Positions 1 to 8,418 of a DNA stretch of 64,000 bases are shown here, piece after piece (the first letter of the stretch is position 1; each line of letters starts with the position of its first letter). Origin of the DNA: a bacterium (GTDB lineage Bacteria; Vulcanimicrobiota; JABDET01). The notes below the pieces were generated by a model. That model searched no databases. It saw only the letters and a list, made by a program, of their open reading frames with translations, and was not told the DNA's origin. The position numbers and the translations under genes were made by a program. The stretch lies in NCBI GenBank assembly GCA_021817145.1, contig JAKAVV010000002.1:141423-205422 (forward strand), written 5' to 3'.

Positions 1-316
1 GAGCTGACCATTCAAGAGCAGCTTCCTCTGGATCAATTTTCTCAAAATCTTTATTCCGAATAAACAATCCATTCCCATCCACCAGAGTTTTCACGGATTC
101 TAATGGCAGCAGGGGTTTTCCCCATGTGATATTCAAATGCAGTCCTGTATCTAGTCCTGGGGCAGATTTAAGCAGAGGCAATGCTTTTTCAAGATGAGGA
201 GAATTGATTAAAACGGTTGTGCTGGTAACAATCCCCTCTTGATGGGCATTGATAATCCCTTCGCAAACACCTAAAGTTAACCCAAAATCATCGGCATTAA
301 TGATTAATCTTTTCAT
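1..316 (-). CDS. ChbG/YdjC-family carbohydrate deacetylase, N-terminal part
   Basis: The frame starts with ATG at 316 and runs off the left edge, so only about 105 N-terminal residues are present. The protein opens MKRLIINADDFG, the hallmark metal-binding ADDFG motif of the YdjC/ChbG/HpnK superfamily, followed by TSTTVLINSP and GLHLNIT, which carries a metal-ligand His typical of the family. Members remove acetyl groups from chito-oligosaccharides or other N-acetyl sugars. It lies 39 bases downstream of a PTS EIIC gene on the same strand, as ChbG accompanies ChbC in the E. coli chitobiose operon, so an amino-sugar substrate is a reasonable inference. The substrate itself cannot be read from the fragment. 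Confidence 0.88.
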   Translation of the reverse strand, partial: MKRLIINADDFGLTLGVCEGIINAHQEGIVTSTTVLINSPHLEKALPLLKSAPGLDTGLHLNITWGKPLLPLESVKTLVDGNGLFIRNKDFEKIDPEEAALEWSA

Positions 317-355
317 TTATTTTCTATCTCAAATTCAACAGCTGCCCTTTCTTGA

Positions 356-1663
356 TTAAGATTCAACCGATTCTTCTATCAACCCTTTCTTTTCTGTTTC
401 CAAACATTTTTTTTCAAGGGCTTTAAAAAACGGATAATAAATAGCAGTGGCAGCGAATAAAATGACAAGATTCAATACAATTGCTCTCCAGTCATACCCA
501 CAGGCTAAAAAAGCTCCAATAGGAGAAGGGAGTGTCCAAGGAACCCAGAGATAAGGGCGGTGCACAAGATGGAATTGAAAAGCAAGATAAGCTAAAACAC
601 CTGCTGAAACAGGAGCAAGAACAAAAGGAATAAACATGGTTGGATTTAAAACAATCGGCATCCCAAAAACAACAGGTTCATTAATATTGCACAGAGAAGG
701 AATGATTCCAACTTTCCCAATGCTTTTTAAAGTTGTGGAACGAGACATCAACAGTAAAAAACAAAGCCCTAGGGTAGATCCTGTTCCTCCGATCCAGACA
801 AACCATTGATAAAAAGGGAATGCCGTAATATAAGGGGCAGGATGCCCTAAAGCCACAGCATTCGCATTTTTTTGGAGATAATCCAGCCAGAGAGGAAGCA
901 TAATCGTAAAAACAACAGCTTCACCTCGAACCCCAATAAACCAGATCAATTGAATGATTAAATTGATCAAGATAACGGCTGTCAAAGTGTCTCCCAATAC
1001 TTCAATCGGTTTCAAAACCACGAGAAATTCCGCTTGCAAGTTGATTCCGATTAAATCTCTCAAAACCCAAATCCCTGCGCATAAAGAAAGAAAAGGAAAC
1101 ATGGAATAGAAAGCCTCCAAAACAGAGGATGGAACAGTTTCAGGAAGTTTAATCCAATGCAATTTTCTCCAAAAGCGGTACACTTCAACTGAAATAATCC
1201 CAAAAAAAATGGCAAGAAAAAGTCCTGTTCCACCCATCTCTTTTAATGGAAGGAAAAGCCCTTGTTTTCCTATCTCTTTGGGAACCATGGTTAAAAGAAA
1301 AGCGCCAGCCCCCATTAATCCATTTGAAATGGGATCGAATTGATACAATTTCGCCAGAGCTGCAGCAGTGCTGAATGCCACATAAAGAGAGATAACATCC
1401 ATGGTTAAAAAATAAGGGGTTAAAAAAATACTGTGATGCAGAACATACCATTGAAAAGCGGAATGAGTGAAAGAAGAGCGATTTAAAAAAGCATCAACAG
1501 AACTCCAATCTTTTTTAGGCTCAGCCCCTGGCAGCTGTCCTAACAGAAGGAAAAAAGATCCAGCGATAATAAGAGGCAGGACAGCAACAATCCCATCTCT
1601 GACTGCTTTGAGATGTTTCGATTCACCCAGGCGTTCTAAGACTGCGAAGAAAGTTTTTCCCAC
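356..1663 (-). CDS. PTS sugar transporter EIIC, cellobiose/chitobiose (ChbC/CelB) family
   Basis: A 435-residue polytopic membrane protein, normal length for lactose/cellobiose/chitobiose EIIC proteins, which translocate and position the sugar for phosphorylation by EIIB. The NINEPVVFG signature near residue 330, holding the conserved Glu, is intact. The other active-site signature, usually GIHG, reads IWFIGVRGEAVV here, so the substrate-contacting His known from the Bacillus ChbC structure is Arg. The gene overlaps the upstream HAD phosphatase by 28 bases and precedes a ChbG-type deacetylase, so the three are probably one transcript. No EIIA or EIIB gene is in the window; they may lie beyond the left edge or be supplied elsewhere. 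Confidence 0.9.
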   Translation of the reverse strand: MGKTFFAVLERLGESKHLKAVRDGIVAVLPLIIAGSFFLLLGQLPGAEPKKDWSSVDAFLNRSSFTHSAFQWYVLHHSIFLTPYFLTMDVISLYVAFSTAAALAKLYQFDPISNGLMGAGAFLLTMVPKEIGKQGLFLPLKEMGGTGLFLAIFFGIISVEVYRFWRKLHWIKLPETVPSSVLEAFYSMFPFLSLCAGIWVLRDLIGINLQAEFLVVLKPIEVLGDTLTAVILINLIIQLIWFIGVRGEAVVFTIMLPLWLDYLQKNANAVALGHPAPYITAFPFYQWFVWIGGTGSTLGLCFLLLMSRSTTLKSIGKVGIIPSLCNINEPVVFGMPIVLNPTMFIPFVLAPVSAGVLAYLAFQFHLVHRPYLWVPWTLPSPIGAFLACGYDWRAIVLNLVILFAATAIYYPFFKALEKKCLETEKKGLIEESVES

Positions 1664-2538
1664 AATTGGATAAACCCTTCCATATCCCAGACCCTGACAT
1701 CCACCATTCCAAGAGGTTGATCCGGAAATCGCTCCATTAAAACCGTTTGAGCATCAAGAGATTTTGCTTGTCTTAAATCATTATAAACACTGTCTCCAAT
1801 CACAAGAAAATTAGAATAATCCAGATTATTTTTCTGCGCAATCTCCTGAAAAATTTTAAACGAATGATTCGGTTTTCGAGCTTCAGGATAAATACTGCAG
1901 AAATAAGAATCAATTCCGATTCGTGTTAAAACATCTTCTGCTTCACCTAACCCTGAATTCGTCATCACCATTAAAAGATACCCCTGTTCATGGCAGTTCT
2001 TAAAAAAAGACTGTATGTCCGCGGGAACCACCAGGGGAAATTCTTCGGGATGGTTCACCATATCTTCGCGAGTCGCTAAATAAGCGGATCGAAAATGCTC
2101 TCTTGTTAATCCGAACATCTTCCCAACAGCGGATGGAATTCCCCAACCGCTGGAAAGATGAATCAAGTTTGGAAACAGATCCATATTCATTCCTTCAGAA
2201 TAATGCTTTCTCATGGTTTCAATGGGAATTTGAACTCCATTCAACTCATAAGCATTCTGAATCCCCCAGTGATCATCAAATTCTAAGATCCAATTGGTTT
2301 CAGGATCATAAGCCCTCCCCACTTTAAGAGGAGATCCATTTTCTGCGGATCTTTTTAATTCTTTTAGATAGGTTTCTTTTTGAGATTCAGGCAAAAACCG
2401 ACTCAAATGCTCCCCATATCTTAAAAATTGAGCCCCTGATGGAATAAAATAAAGGGTATCATCCAGATCAAAAATCAAAGCTCTCACTGGTTTGAGAGAA
2501 AAATTGGGATTTAAAATCTCGTAAGGAACTTGAACCAT
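1636..2538 (-). CDS. HAD-superfamily hydrolase (phosphatase-like)
   Basis: A 300-residue haloacid dehalogenase-type hydrolase. Motif I is IFDLDDTLY (nucleophile and acid Asp), motif II VMTNSG, the motif III Lys lies in EARKPNH, and motif IV is VIGDSVYND. A longer open frame reaches 2727, but those extra 63 residues would leave too little room before the neighbouring methyltransferase and have no homology-like character. The ATG at 2538 has an AAGGAA ribosome site just upstream, so I chose it. The 3' end overlaps the EIIC gene by 28 bases, implying coupled translation. A role in dephosphorylating the imported sugar phosphate is inferred from position only. The roughly 150-residue insert between motifs I and II is larger than the usual cap and may set specificity. 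Confidence 0.85.
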   Translation of the reverse strand: MVQVPYEILNPNFSLKPVRALIFDLDDTLYFIPSGAQFLRYGEHLSRFLPESQKETYLKELKRSAENGSPLKVGRAYDPETNWILEFDDHWGIQNAYELNGVQIPIETMRKHYSEGMNMDLFPNLIHLSSGWGIPSAVGKMFGLTREHFRSAYLATREDMVNHPEEFPLVVPADIQSFFKNCHEQGYLLMVMTNSGLGEAEDVLTRIGIDSYFCSIYPEARKPNHSFKIFQEIAQKNNLDYSNFLVIGDSVYNDLRQAKSLDAQTVLMERFPDQPLGMVDVRVWDMEGFIQLWEKLSSQS

Positions 2539-2596
2539 TTTTGTTTCCTTCGGAAATGATGGAAGGATTCCTTCGAACCTAGAAACCAGCAGAAAT

Positions 2597-3295
2597 TTAT
2601 ACTCTTTTCTCCAACTTAAAAATGAGAAATAAAGGCATATTACGGTAAATCTTAAAAAACTCAGGATCTTTTTTGAAACAAGCAGGAACAGGTTTCGGCT
2701 CCAGAAAATCGGAAATCGCAAAACCACTTTCTAAAATATCCTTTATCATTTCTGATAAAGGGCGGTGGTAATAAGATACCTTAAACTCTCCATTAAACCA
2801 AAGATCCCGAATTTTTCGGGATCGATAATACTCTTCTTTCCCCCATAAAAAAGGATGGTGAGTCGAAAACAAAAATACGCCATCTTTCCTTAAAACACGA
2901 TAAACCTCTTTTAATGTTTTTCTCCAAGATTTAACGTAATGAAGAACCAAACTGGAATAAATGAAATCGAAAGATCCGCCGGGGTACTTCAGCTTCTCCA
3001 TATCCATCACTTGAAAATTCAAATTTGGATAACTTCTTTTCGCCACATCTATCAACTCTTGAGATAAATCTATCCCAACCACTTTCCCAGCCCCAAGCTT
3101 TTTCATTTTCCAGCACTCTTCTCCACTCCCGCAGCCAATACATAAAACAGATTTTCCTATCATTTTGGGAAGTCTGCTGTACATGGCAGGCTTTTCAAGA
3201 AATACATGAGCTGAATTTTCTCCTGAGCGGATTCGTTCAACCCATTTTAAAGCATAGCGATTATACGATTGAATCGTTCTTTTATCTGTTGGCAT
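2597..3295 (-). CDS. Class I SAM-dependent methyltransferase
   Basis: A 232-residue methyltransferase with the Rossmann SAM-binding glycine loop VLCIGCGSGEE (motif I), an acidic end of strand 2 in VVGIDLSQ, MDMEKLKYP for adenine contact, and post-motif YRVLRKDGVFLFSTHHP. This is the Methyltransf_11 arrangement. The substrate is not evident. It is the first gene of the minus-strand group and is divergent from the oxidoreductase operon, separated by 109 bases that must hold both promoters. The gap to the HAD gene is 58 bases, so co-transcription with the sugar module is likely but not certain. Confidence 0.87.
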   Translation of the reverse strand: MPTDKRTIQSYNRYALKWVERIRSGENSAHVFLEKPAMYSRLPKMIGKSVLCIGCGSGEECWKMKKLGAGKVVGIDLSQELIDVAKRSYPNLNFQVMDMEKLKYPGGSFDFIYSSLVLHYVKSWRKTLKEVYRVLRKDGVFLFSTHHPFLWGKEEYYRSRKIRDLWFNGEFKVSYYHRPLSEMIKDILESGFAISDFLEPKPVPACFKKDPEFFKIYRNMPLFLIFKLEKRV

Positions 3296-3404
3296 GCGCT
3301 ATCCTTCACGCATTCTTCTTCATCTCTGCAGAAATTCGAGAAATCAACTAAAATCCATGCCCCAACAGGAGCAAAAAAATTACTATTGAACTATCACTAA
3401 AGGA

Positions 3405-3887
3405 ATGAAGTACAGCGTAACTCTCCGTGTCAATGGAAAGGAACAGAAATTAAATCTAGATGCTCGCGCAACCCTCTTAAATGCGCTGCGGGAAATTCTC
3501 CATCTCACAGGAACAAAAAAAGGGTGTGACCAGGGGCAGTGCGGCTCCTGCACAGTCCTTTTGAATGGGAAACGAGTCAACTCCTGTCTTGTTTTAGCGG
3601 TAATGGCAGATGGGAAAACAGTTACCACGATTGAAGGAGTTTCATCTAATGGAGAACTTCATCCTCTGCAGCAGTCTTTTTTGTCCCATGATGGGCTTCA
3701 GTGCGGTTACTGCACCCCAGGACAAATCGTTTCTGCTCTTGGATTTTTAAATGAACCCTGGGACAAGACTCCTGAAGCAGTACAAATAGGAATGAGCGGA
3801 AATCTCTGCAGATGTGGAGCATACCCCAATATTGCTTCAGCCATTGAAGAAATCCGTTCCTCAATTCAAGAAGCTGCTTCATCGTGA
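3405..3887 (+). CDS. Aldehyde/xanthine oxidoreductase 2Fe-2S subunit (PaoA/YagT-like)
   Basis: A 160-residue small subunit of the xanthine oxidase family. It carries the plant-ferredoxin 2Fe-2S site CDQGQCGSC with a later Cys, and the second helical 2Fe-2S site CGYCTPGQ ... CRCGAYP. It passes electrons from the molybdenum subunit to the FAD subunit. E. coli PaoA has a long Tat signal; here the protein begins directly with the ferredoxin fold (MKYSVTLRVNG), so the complex should be cytoplasmic. The AAAGGA before the ATG abuts it, an unusually short spacing. First of three overlapping genes. Confidence 0.93.
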   Translation: MKYSVTLRVNGKEQKLNLDARATLLNALREILHLTGTKKGCDQGQCGSCTVLLNGKRVNSCLVLAVMADGKTVTTIEGVSSNGELHPLQQSFLSHDGLQCGYCTPGQIVSALGFLNEPWDKTPEAVQIGMSGNLCRCGAYPNIASAIEEIRSSIQEAASS

Positions 3888-4873
3888 AACCTTTTACCTA
3901 TCAACGCCCTTTCACAGTACAAGAAGCGCTTCACTCTATCCGAAATACGCCAGGATCGATTTTTCTGGCAGGGGGGACCAATCTGGTGGATATGATGAAA
4001 TTGGAAGTCATAAATCCCTCTGTTTTGATTGATATCAATCAACTTCCCCTGAATAAAATTGAACCTCTGCCTAATGGGGGGATCCAAATTGGCTCCCTTG
4101 TTCGAAATAGTGATCTGGGGTTTCACCCCTTGATCAGAAAAAATTATCCTGTTCTATCGCAAGCAGTTCTTTCAGGGGCTTCCCCACAGCTCAGAAATAT
4201 GGCAACAGTAGGCGGAAACTTAATGCAGAAAACCCGCTGTTCTTATTACAGAGATGAAATTTCACCCTGCAGCAAGCGAAATCCAGGATCAGGATGCAGC
4301 GCATTAAAAGGATATCATGCTGAACATGCCATCCTGGGAACCAGCAGTTCTTGTATTGCCACCCATCCTTCTGATATGTGTGTTGCCCTTTCCGCTCTAG
4401 AAGCCATAATACACATTGAAAGCGAAAAGGAAAAAAGGAAAATCGCCGCTTCAGAATTTCATTTACTTCCAGGAAATTCCCCTGAAAAAGAAACGGTTTT
4501 AGAGCCTTATGAGATAATTGTAATGATCGAACTCCCTCCCCTGCCTCCAAACACAACTTCCTGCTATATAAAAGTGAGCCACAGAGCTTTATATGAATTT
4601 GCTCTCTCTTCTGCTGCTGTTGTTCTTGAATGGGAAGGAGAAAAGATCAAACAGGGAAGAATAGCCTTAGGAGGAGTGGCTGCAAAACCCTGGAGATGCT
4701 TCCAAGCTGAAAGACTGCTGGAAAACTCTCTGCCTGATGAAAAACTTTTTCGCAGCTGCGCAGAAACAGCTCTACAAGGAGCAGAACCCCAAAAAGAGAA
4801 CCAGTACAAAGTTGAATTAACAAAACAAGTTATCTGTAAAGCCCTCTCAACAGCATTCAAGAGGTCCGTATGA
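3884..4873 (+). CDS. Aldehyde oxidoreductase FAD-binding subunit with extra 4Fe-4S site (PaoB/YagS-like)
   Basis: A 329-residue FAD subunit of the CoxM/PaoB type. FAD-binding segments LAGGTNLVDMMK (about residues 28-39) and MATVGGNLM (about 106-114) are present. Four cysteines at residues 119, 129, 138 and 157 (contexts TRCSYYRD, SPCSKR, SGCSAL, SSCIATHPSD) form the insertion that binds an additional 4Fe-4S cluster in E. coli PaoB, which places this complex in the PaoABC group rather than among ordinary xanthine dehydrogenases. It starts with GTG inside the upstream stop codon (GTGA overlap), so translation is coupled. Confidence 0.93.
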   Translation: MKPFTYQRPFTVQEALHSIRNTPGSIFLAGGTNLVDMMKLEVINPSVLIDINQLPLNKIEPLPNGGIQIGSLVRNSDLGFHPLIRKNYPVLSQAVLSGASPQLRNMATVGGNLMQKTRCSYYRDEISPCSKRNPGSGCSALKGYHAEHAILGTSSSCIATHPSDMCVALSALEAIIHIESEKEKRKIAASEFHLLPGNSPEKETVLEPYEIIVMIELPPLPPNTTSCYIKVSHRALYEFALSSAAVVLEWEGEKIKQGRIALGGVAAKPWRCFQAERLLENSLPDEKLFRSCAETALQGAEPQKENQYKVELTKQVICKALSTAFKRSV

Positions 4874-7083
4874 ACCATTGGATTGGAGCCCCTATTGACC
4901 GGGCAGATGGAATCTTAAAAGTAACAGGGGAAGCCTCCTATGCCGCAGATTTTAATTTTGAGAACTTAATTTACGGAATTCCAATTCTCAGTACTTGCGC
5001 AAAAGGAAAAGTTGTTAAAATTGATGATTCAGATGCCCTGAAGATCCCTGGCGTATTGACGATTCTCACCTCTCAGAATACGCCTGAATTTTTCCCCGCA
5101 AAAAGCGATTTTGGAACAGCCTCTCAAATGGGCGAAATTCGACTGCCTTTACAAGACGAAACAATACATTATGCTGGACAATATCTTGGAGTCGTTCTAG
5201 CTGAAACTCTGGAATCTGCAGAAGAAGCGGAAAAACTGGTCAAGGTTCTGGTTGAGGAAGAACCCCCTATTCTCGAAATGGAGAAAAACCTTTCTCAAGC
5301 TTATTCCCCAAAGGCTTTTTTTGGGGAGCCTCTCCCAGTTATAAGAGGGAATTTTGAAAAAGCTTTTTCTGAAGCTGAAATTAAACTGGAAGAGATTTAT
5401 ACCACTCCAGTTGAACATCATAATCCCATGGAACCTCATGCCTCAATCGCGGTATGGGATGGAGAAAATCTAACCTTATATGAATCCACGCAGTGGGTTG
5501 TTGGCGCCAGAAATGTTGTGGCAGATGCTCTTAAACTGCCGCGAGAAAAGGTCAAAATCATTTCATGGTTTGTGGGGGGAGGATTTGGGTGCAAAGGATT
5601 TATCTGGCCTCATACCCTTTTATCCTCACTTGCTGCCATGCAGATGAAACGCCCTGTTAAAGTCTTATTATCCCGCCGCCATCTCTTTACAACAGTTGGG
5701 CATCGCCCTGCAACCTGTCAAAAACTGACTCTCGGAGCATCAAGAAGCGGAAAAATCTCAGCCTTAAAGCATCATACGATCACCCATACTTCTTTTGTTG
5801 GAGAGTTTTTAGAGGGTAGTGGAGGAGCTTCCCAAAACTTATATGATTTCCCAAACCTTCAGGTTATCTATCAGGTGGTTCGGCTCAATAAAGGCACTCC
5901 AACTTTTATGAGAGCCCCTGGAGAATCCACAGGTCTTTTTGCTCTTGAATCTCTTTTAGATGAGCTATCTTACAAACTAAAAATCGACCCTATTGAACTG
6001 CGCCTCAAAAACTATGCAGAGCGCCACCCTGAAACAGGGCTTCCCTGGTCAAGCAGTAATTTAAAAGAATGTCTTCAGATCGGAGCCGAAAAATTTGGGT
6101 GGAAAAATCGAAATCCTGATCCTGGTTCTATGAAACAAGGAAATCTATCCCTAGGCTGGGGAATGGCTGTTTCCATGTTCCCAGGATTTAGATCCCCAGG
6201 ATCTGCCCGTGTCAAAATCTTACCCGATAATACTGCTCGTGTAGAAAGCGCGACACAAGATATGGGAACAGGGACTTATACAACCATGAAACAAATAGCG
6301 GCAGAAATCCTGAGCCTTCCCCCTGAAAAAATAAACTCTTTTTTAGGAGATTCAAGTTATCCTGCAGCCCCTATTTCAGGAGGCTCTATGACTTCTGCCA
6401 GTGTTGGTCCAGCAGTTGAGGCAGCAGCAAAAAAAGCTCTGCAGCATTTAATCGACACAGCCATAAAAGATAAAGCTTCCCTTTTTTATCGCTGCTCTCC
6501 CGATGATCTTCAGGCAAAAAATGGGAATCTTATTTTTAAAACAGATCCCTCTAAAGCTGAAACCTTTGGAGAAATCCTTCTCAGAAACAACCTTCCATTT
6601 TTAGAAGGAGAAGCCTTTATAAAACCTGACCAACCAGATAAAAAGTACGCTTTTCAATCCCACGGCGCGCAATTTGCGGAAGTTTTGGTTGACCCCTATC
6701 TTAAAACAATTAGACTGAATCGAATGGTTGGAATTTTTGATGTGGGCAAAATCCTCAATTTAAAAACTGCGCGCAGCCAAGCGATAGGAGGGATGATTAT
6801 GGGGATTGGAATGGCTTTATATGAAAAAACAGTTTATGATTTAACAACAGGACGGGTTGTCAATGATAATCTATCAGATTATCTGATCCCTGTGATGGCT
6901 GATATCCCTTCTATTGATGTTGAATTTATTGATAAACCGGATCCTTATTTTAACTCCCTTGGAGTGAGAGGACTGGGGGAGATTGGAATCACTGGCACAG
7001 CAGCAGCCATTGCCAATGCTGTTTATCATGCCACTGGAATTCGAATCAGAGACCTGCCAATCACCCTTGAAAAACTGTTGTAA
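4870..7083 (+). CDS. Aldehyde oxidoreductase molybdenum-binding subunit (PaoC/YagR-like)
   Basis: The 737-residue catalytic subunit, close in length to E. coli PaoC. It binds a molybdopterin-type cofactor and oxidises aldehydes or related compounds with water as oxygen donor. Visible signatures are GGGFGCKG, the substrate-region TFMRAPGES, and near the C terminus RGLGEIGITG, where Glu is the catalytic base of this family. ATGA overlap with the FAD subunit gives a tight three-gene operon. The natural substrate cannot be inferred; PaoABC prefers aromatic aldehydes. No dedicated maturation factor (XdhC/PaoD) sits in the operon. Confidence 0.94.
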   Translation: MNHWIGAPIDRADGILKVTGEASYAADFNFENLIYGIPILSTCAKGKVVKIDDSDALKIPGVLTILTSQNTPEFFPAKSDFGTASQMGEIRLPLQDETIHYAGQYLGVVLAETLESAEEAEKLVKVLVEEEPPILEMEKNLSQAYSPKAFFGEPLPVIRGNFEKAFSEAEIKLEEIYTTPVEHHNPMEPHASIAVWDGENLTLYESTQWVVGARNVVADALKLPREKVKIISWFVGGGFGCKGFIWPHTLLSSLAAMQMKRPVKVLLSRRHLFTTVGHRPATCQKLTLGASRSGKISALKHHTITHTSFVGEFLEGSGGASQNLYDFPNLQVIYQVVRLNKGTPTFMRAPGESTGLFALESLLDELSYKLKIDPIELRLKNYAERHPETGLPWSSSNLKECLQIGAEKFGWKNRNPDPGSMKQGNLSLGWGMAVSMFPGFRSPGSARVKILPDNTARVESATQDMGTGTYTTMKQIAAEILSLPPEKINSFLGDSSYPAAPISGGSMTSASVGPAVEAAAKKALQHLIDTAIKDKASLFYRCSPDDLQAKNGNLIFKTDPSKAETFGEILLRNNLPFLEGEAFIKPDQPDKKYAFQSHGAQFAEVLVDPYLKTIRLNRMVGIFDVGKILNLKTARSQAIGGMIMGIGMALYEKTVYDLTTGRVVNDNLSDYLIPVMADIPSIDVEFIDKPDPYFNSLGVRGLGEIGITGTAAAIANAVYHATGIRIRDLPITLEKLL

Positions 7084-7125
7084 ACCAGAAGGTTTATTTT
7101 TACTCTGAAAAGAAAACAGTATTAA

Positions 7126-7386
7126 ATGCAGAATTTTCCCACAAAAGAAGAAGTGCAGGCTTTTATAAAAGGGCACGAACGCGCCAACGAAGCTGTCCAA
7201 CAGGAGCGGATCGCCTGGCTTTCAAACCTTTCACATAGAGAAAGTGAGAAATTATATCAAGATCTCTGCGCTTTGAAGGTATTAGAGAATTTAGAAGATT
7301 CTTATGGAGATTTAGAAAATTTTCGCATTCAACAGAAACTAGCTGTCCGAAACCGTATGAATCAGGTGTCGGGGTTAAAGCCTTGA
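7126..7386 (+). CDS. Small helical protein paired with a nucleotidyltransferase
   Basis: An 86-residue, charged, mostly helical protein (HERANEAVQQERIAWL and REASKLYQDL-like segments) with no family I recognise and no clear Shine-Dalgarno sequence. Its stop codon overlaps the TTG start of the next gene (TTGA), so the two are made together. Small proteins in this position often act as partners or antitoxins of minimal nucleotidyltransferases, but it shows no AbiEi-type winged helix. It lies 42 bases after the molybdenum subunit and might be read from the same transcript. Function unknown. Confidence 0.65.
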   Translation: MQNFPTKEEVQAFIKGHERANEAVQQERIAWLSNLSHRESEKLYQDLCALKVLENLEDSYGDLENFRIQQKLAVRNRMNQVSGLKP

Positions 7387-7970
7387 CACCTCAGTATGAA
7401 GCCGCCTACGAACTGCATCAATTCCTAACTGATCGAGGGATATCTTACGCTGTAATTGGCGGATTAGCTGTCCAATACTGGGGTGAACCTCGGGTGACAA
7501 GGGATGTGGATGCCACTGTTCTTGTGCCTCAGGAAATTCAAAAAACCCTGGTTTATGAATTATTAGAAAAATTCCCTGCGCGTATTGAAAATCCAATTGA
7601 CTTTGCGATAAAAAATCGTGTTTTACTGGTCCGTTCTTCTTCAGGATGGAACATGGATATTTCTTTTGGACTCCCAGGCTATGAAGAAGAAGTTATGCGT
7701 CGCGCTGTTGACTGTAATATTGGCAGTGGACGAACAATAAAGTTTTGTTCAGCAGAAGATCTAATTATTCATAAAGCTGTGGCAGGGAGACCACAGGATG
7801 AGTTTGATATTTCTGGCATTATTTATCGTCAAGGGCAAAAATTAGATGATGTGTATATTTTGAAGTGGCTTAATATTTTTTCTCATATTTTAGAAACTGA
7901 CGAAGTTCGCAGCAGATTTACAATTCCATGGGAAAATTTTATTCATAAAATAAAGGATCAAAAATCTTAA
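7383..7970 (+). CDS. AbiEii-like / MNT-type nucleotidyltransferase
   Basis: A 195-residue DNA polymerase beta-fold nucleotidyltransferase. The signature YAVIGGLAVQYWG ... RVTRDVDATV gives the GG(L/W) loop and the paired catalytic Asp residues, and a later Asp in NMDISFG supplies the third metal ligand. CSAEDLIIHKAVAGRPQDEFDI is the usual C-terminal signature of AbiEii-like proteins (split here as residues about 120-141). Related proteins are toxins of type IV toxin-antitoxin systems or tRNA/protein nucleotidylating enzymes. The TTG start overlaps the upstream stop, arguing for stoichiometric coupling with the 86-residue partner. Confidence 0.82.
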   Translation: MTPQYEAAYELHQFLTDRGISYAVIGGLAVQYWGEPRVTRDVDATVLVPQEIQKTLVYELLEKFPARIENPIDFAIKNRVLLVRSSSGWNMDISFGLPGYEEEVMRRAVDCNIGSGRTIKFCSAEDLIIHKAVAGRPQDEFDISGIIYRQGQKLDDVYILKWLNIFSHILETDEVRSRFTIPWENFIHKIKDQKS

Positions 7971-8013
7971 ATTTAAGACCAACTTAAATGAGGCTGCATC
8001 GCTTGAAAATGGA

Positions 8014-8418
8014 TCATTTGATAAAAATCAGAGCGGAAAGAGTCATCGTTAAAACTAAAAAAGTAACGGCTGTGTAAAGCCAATCTCTTTCTTCAACAGC
8101 AAACAGAACCATGGCAGTAAAAACCCGCATAATCGGAGTAAGCACCAGAAGCAGAATTCCTGTTTCCATGATAGGAAAAGGTTTTAAATGCAGCCATCCC
8201 TGAATAAAAGCATGAATATCCCCTTTAAAATAAGTTTTTTCCATAAAAGCCACGTTGATATTCCCTTCCACAAAAGCAAGAGTCATCCCTAAAACCATAA
8301 TTGCCACACTGGCAATAACCCCAATTCGAAGAACCCAACTAGAAGCATCCTGTATAGCTATTTTTTCTTTTGCCGGGGGTTTTTGCCCAACAATAGTATC
8401 AGAATTTGCCTTCATCAC
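8014..8418 (-). CDS. DUF1634 membrane protein
   Basis: A 134-residue protein with three predicted membrane segments (VLRIGVIASVAIMVLG, IMETGILLLVLTPIMRV, TAVTFLVLTMTLSAL), matching the DUF1634 family in size and in the opening membrane segment preceded by a short polar tail. DUF1634 genes are regularly found next to TauE/SafE exporters, as here, and are thought to be accessory subunits. Its ATG overlaps the exporter stop codon by four bases. Confidence 0.83.
   Translation of the reverse strand: MMKANSDTIVGQKPPAKEKIAIQDASSWVLRIGVIASVAIMVLGMTLAFVEGNINVAFMEKTYFKGDIHAFIQGWLHLKPFPIMETGILLLVLTPIMRVFTAMVLFAVEERDWLYTAVTFLVLTMTLSALIFIK

Noticed and set aside
7126..7386. AbiEi-type antitoxin
   Set aside because: No winged-helix or Arg-rich C-terminal domain and only 86 residues.
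7971..7989. ATTTAAG/CTTAAAT hairpin between convergent genes
   Set aside because: Too weak to call a terminator in a region of this base composition.
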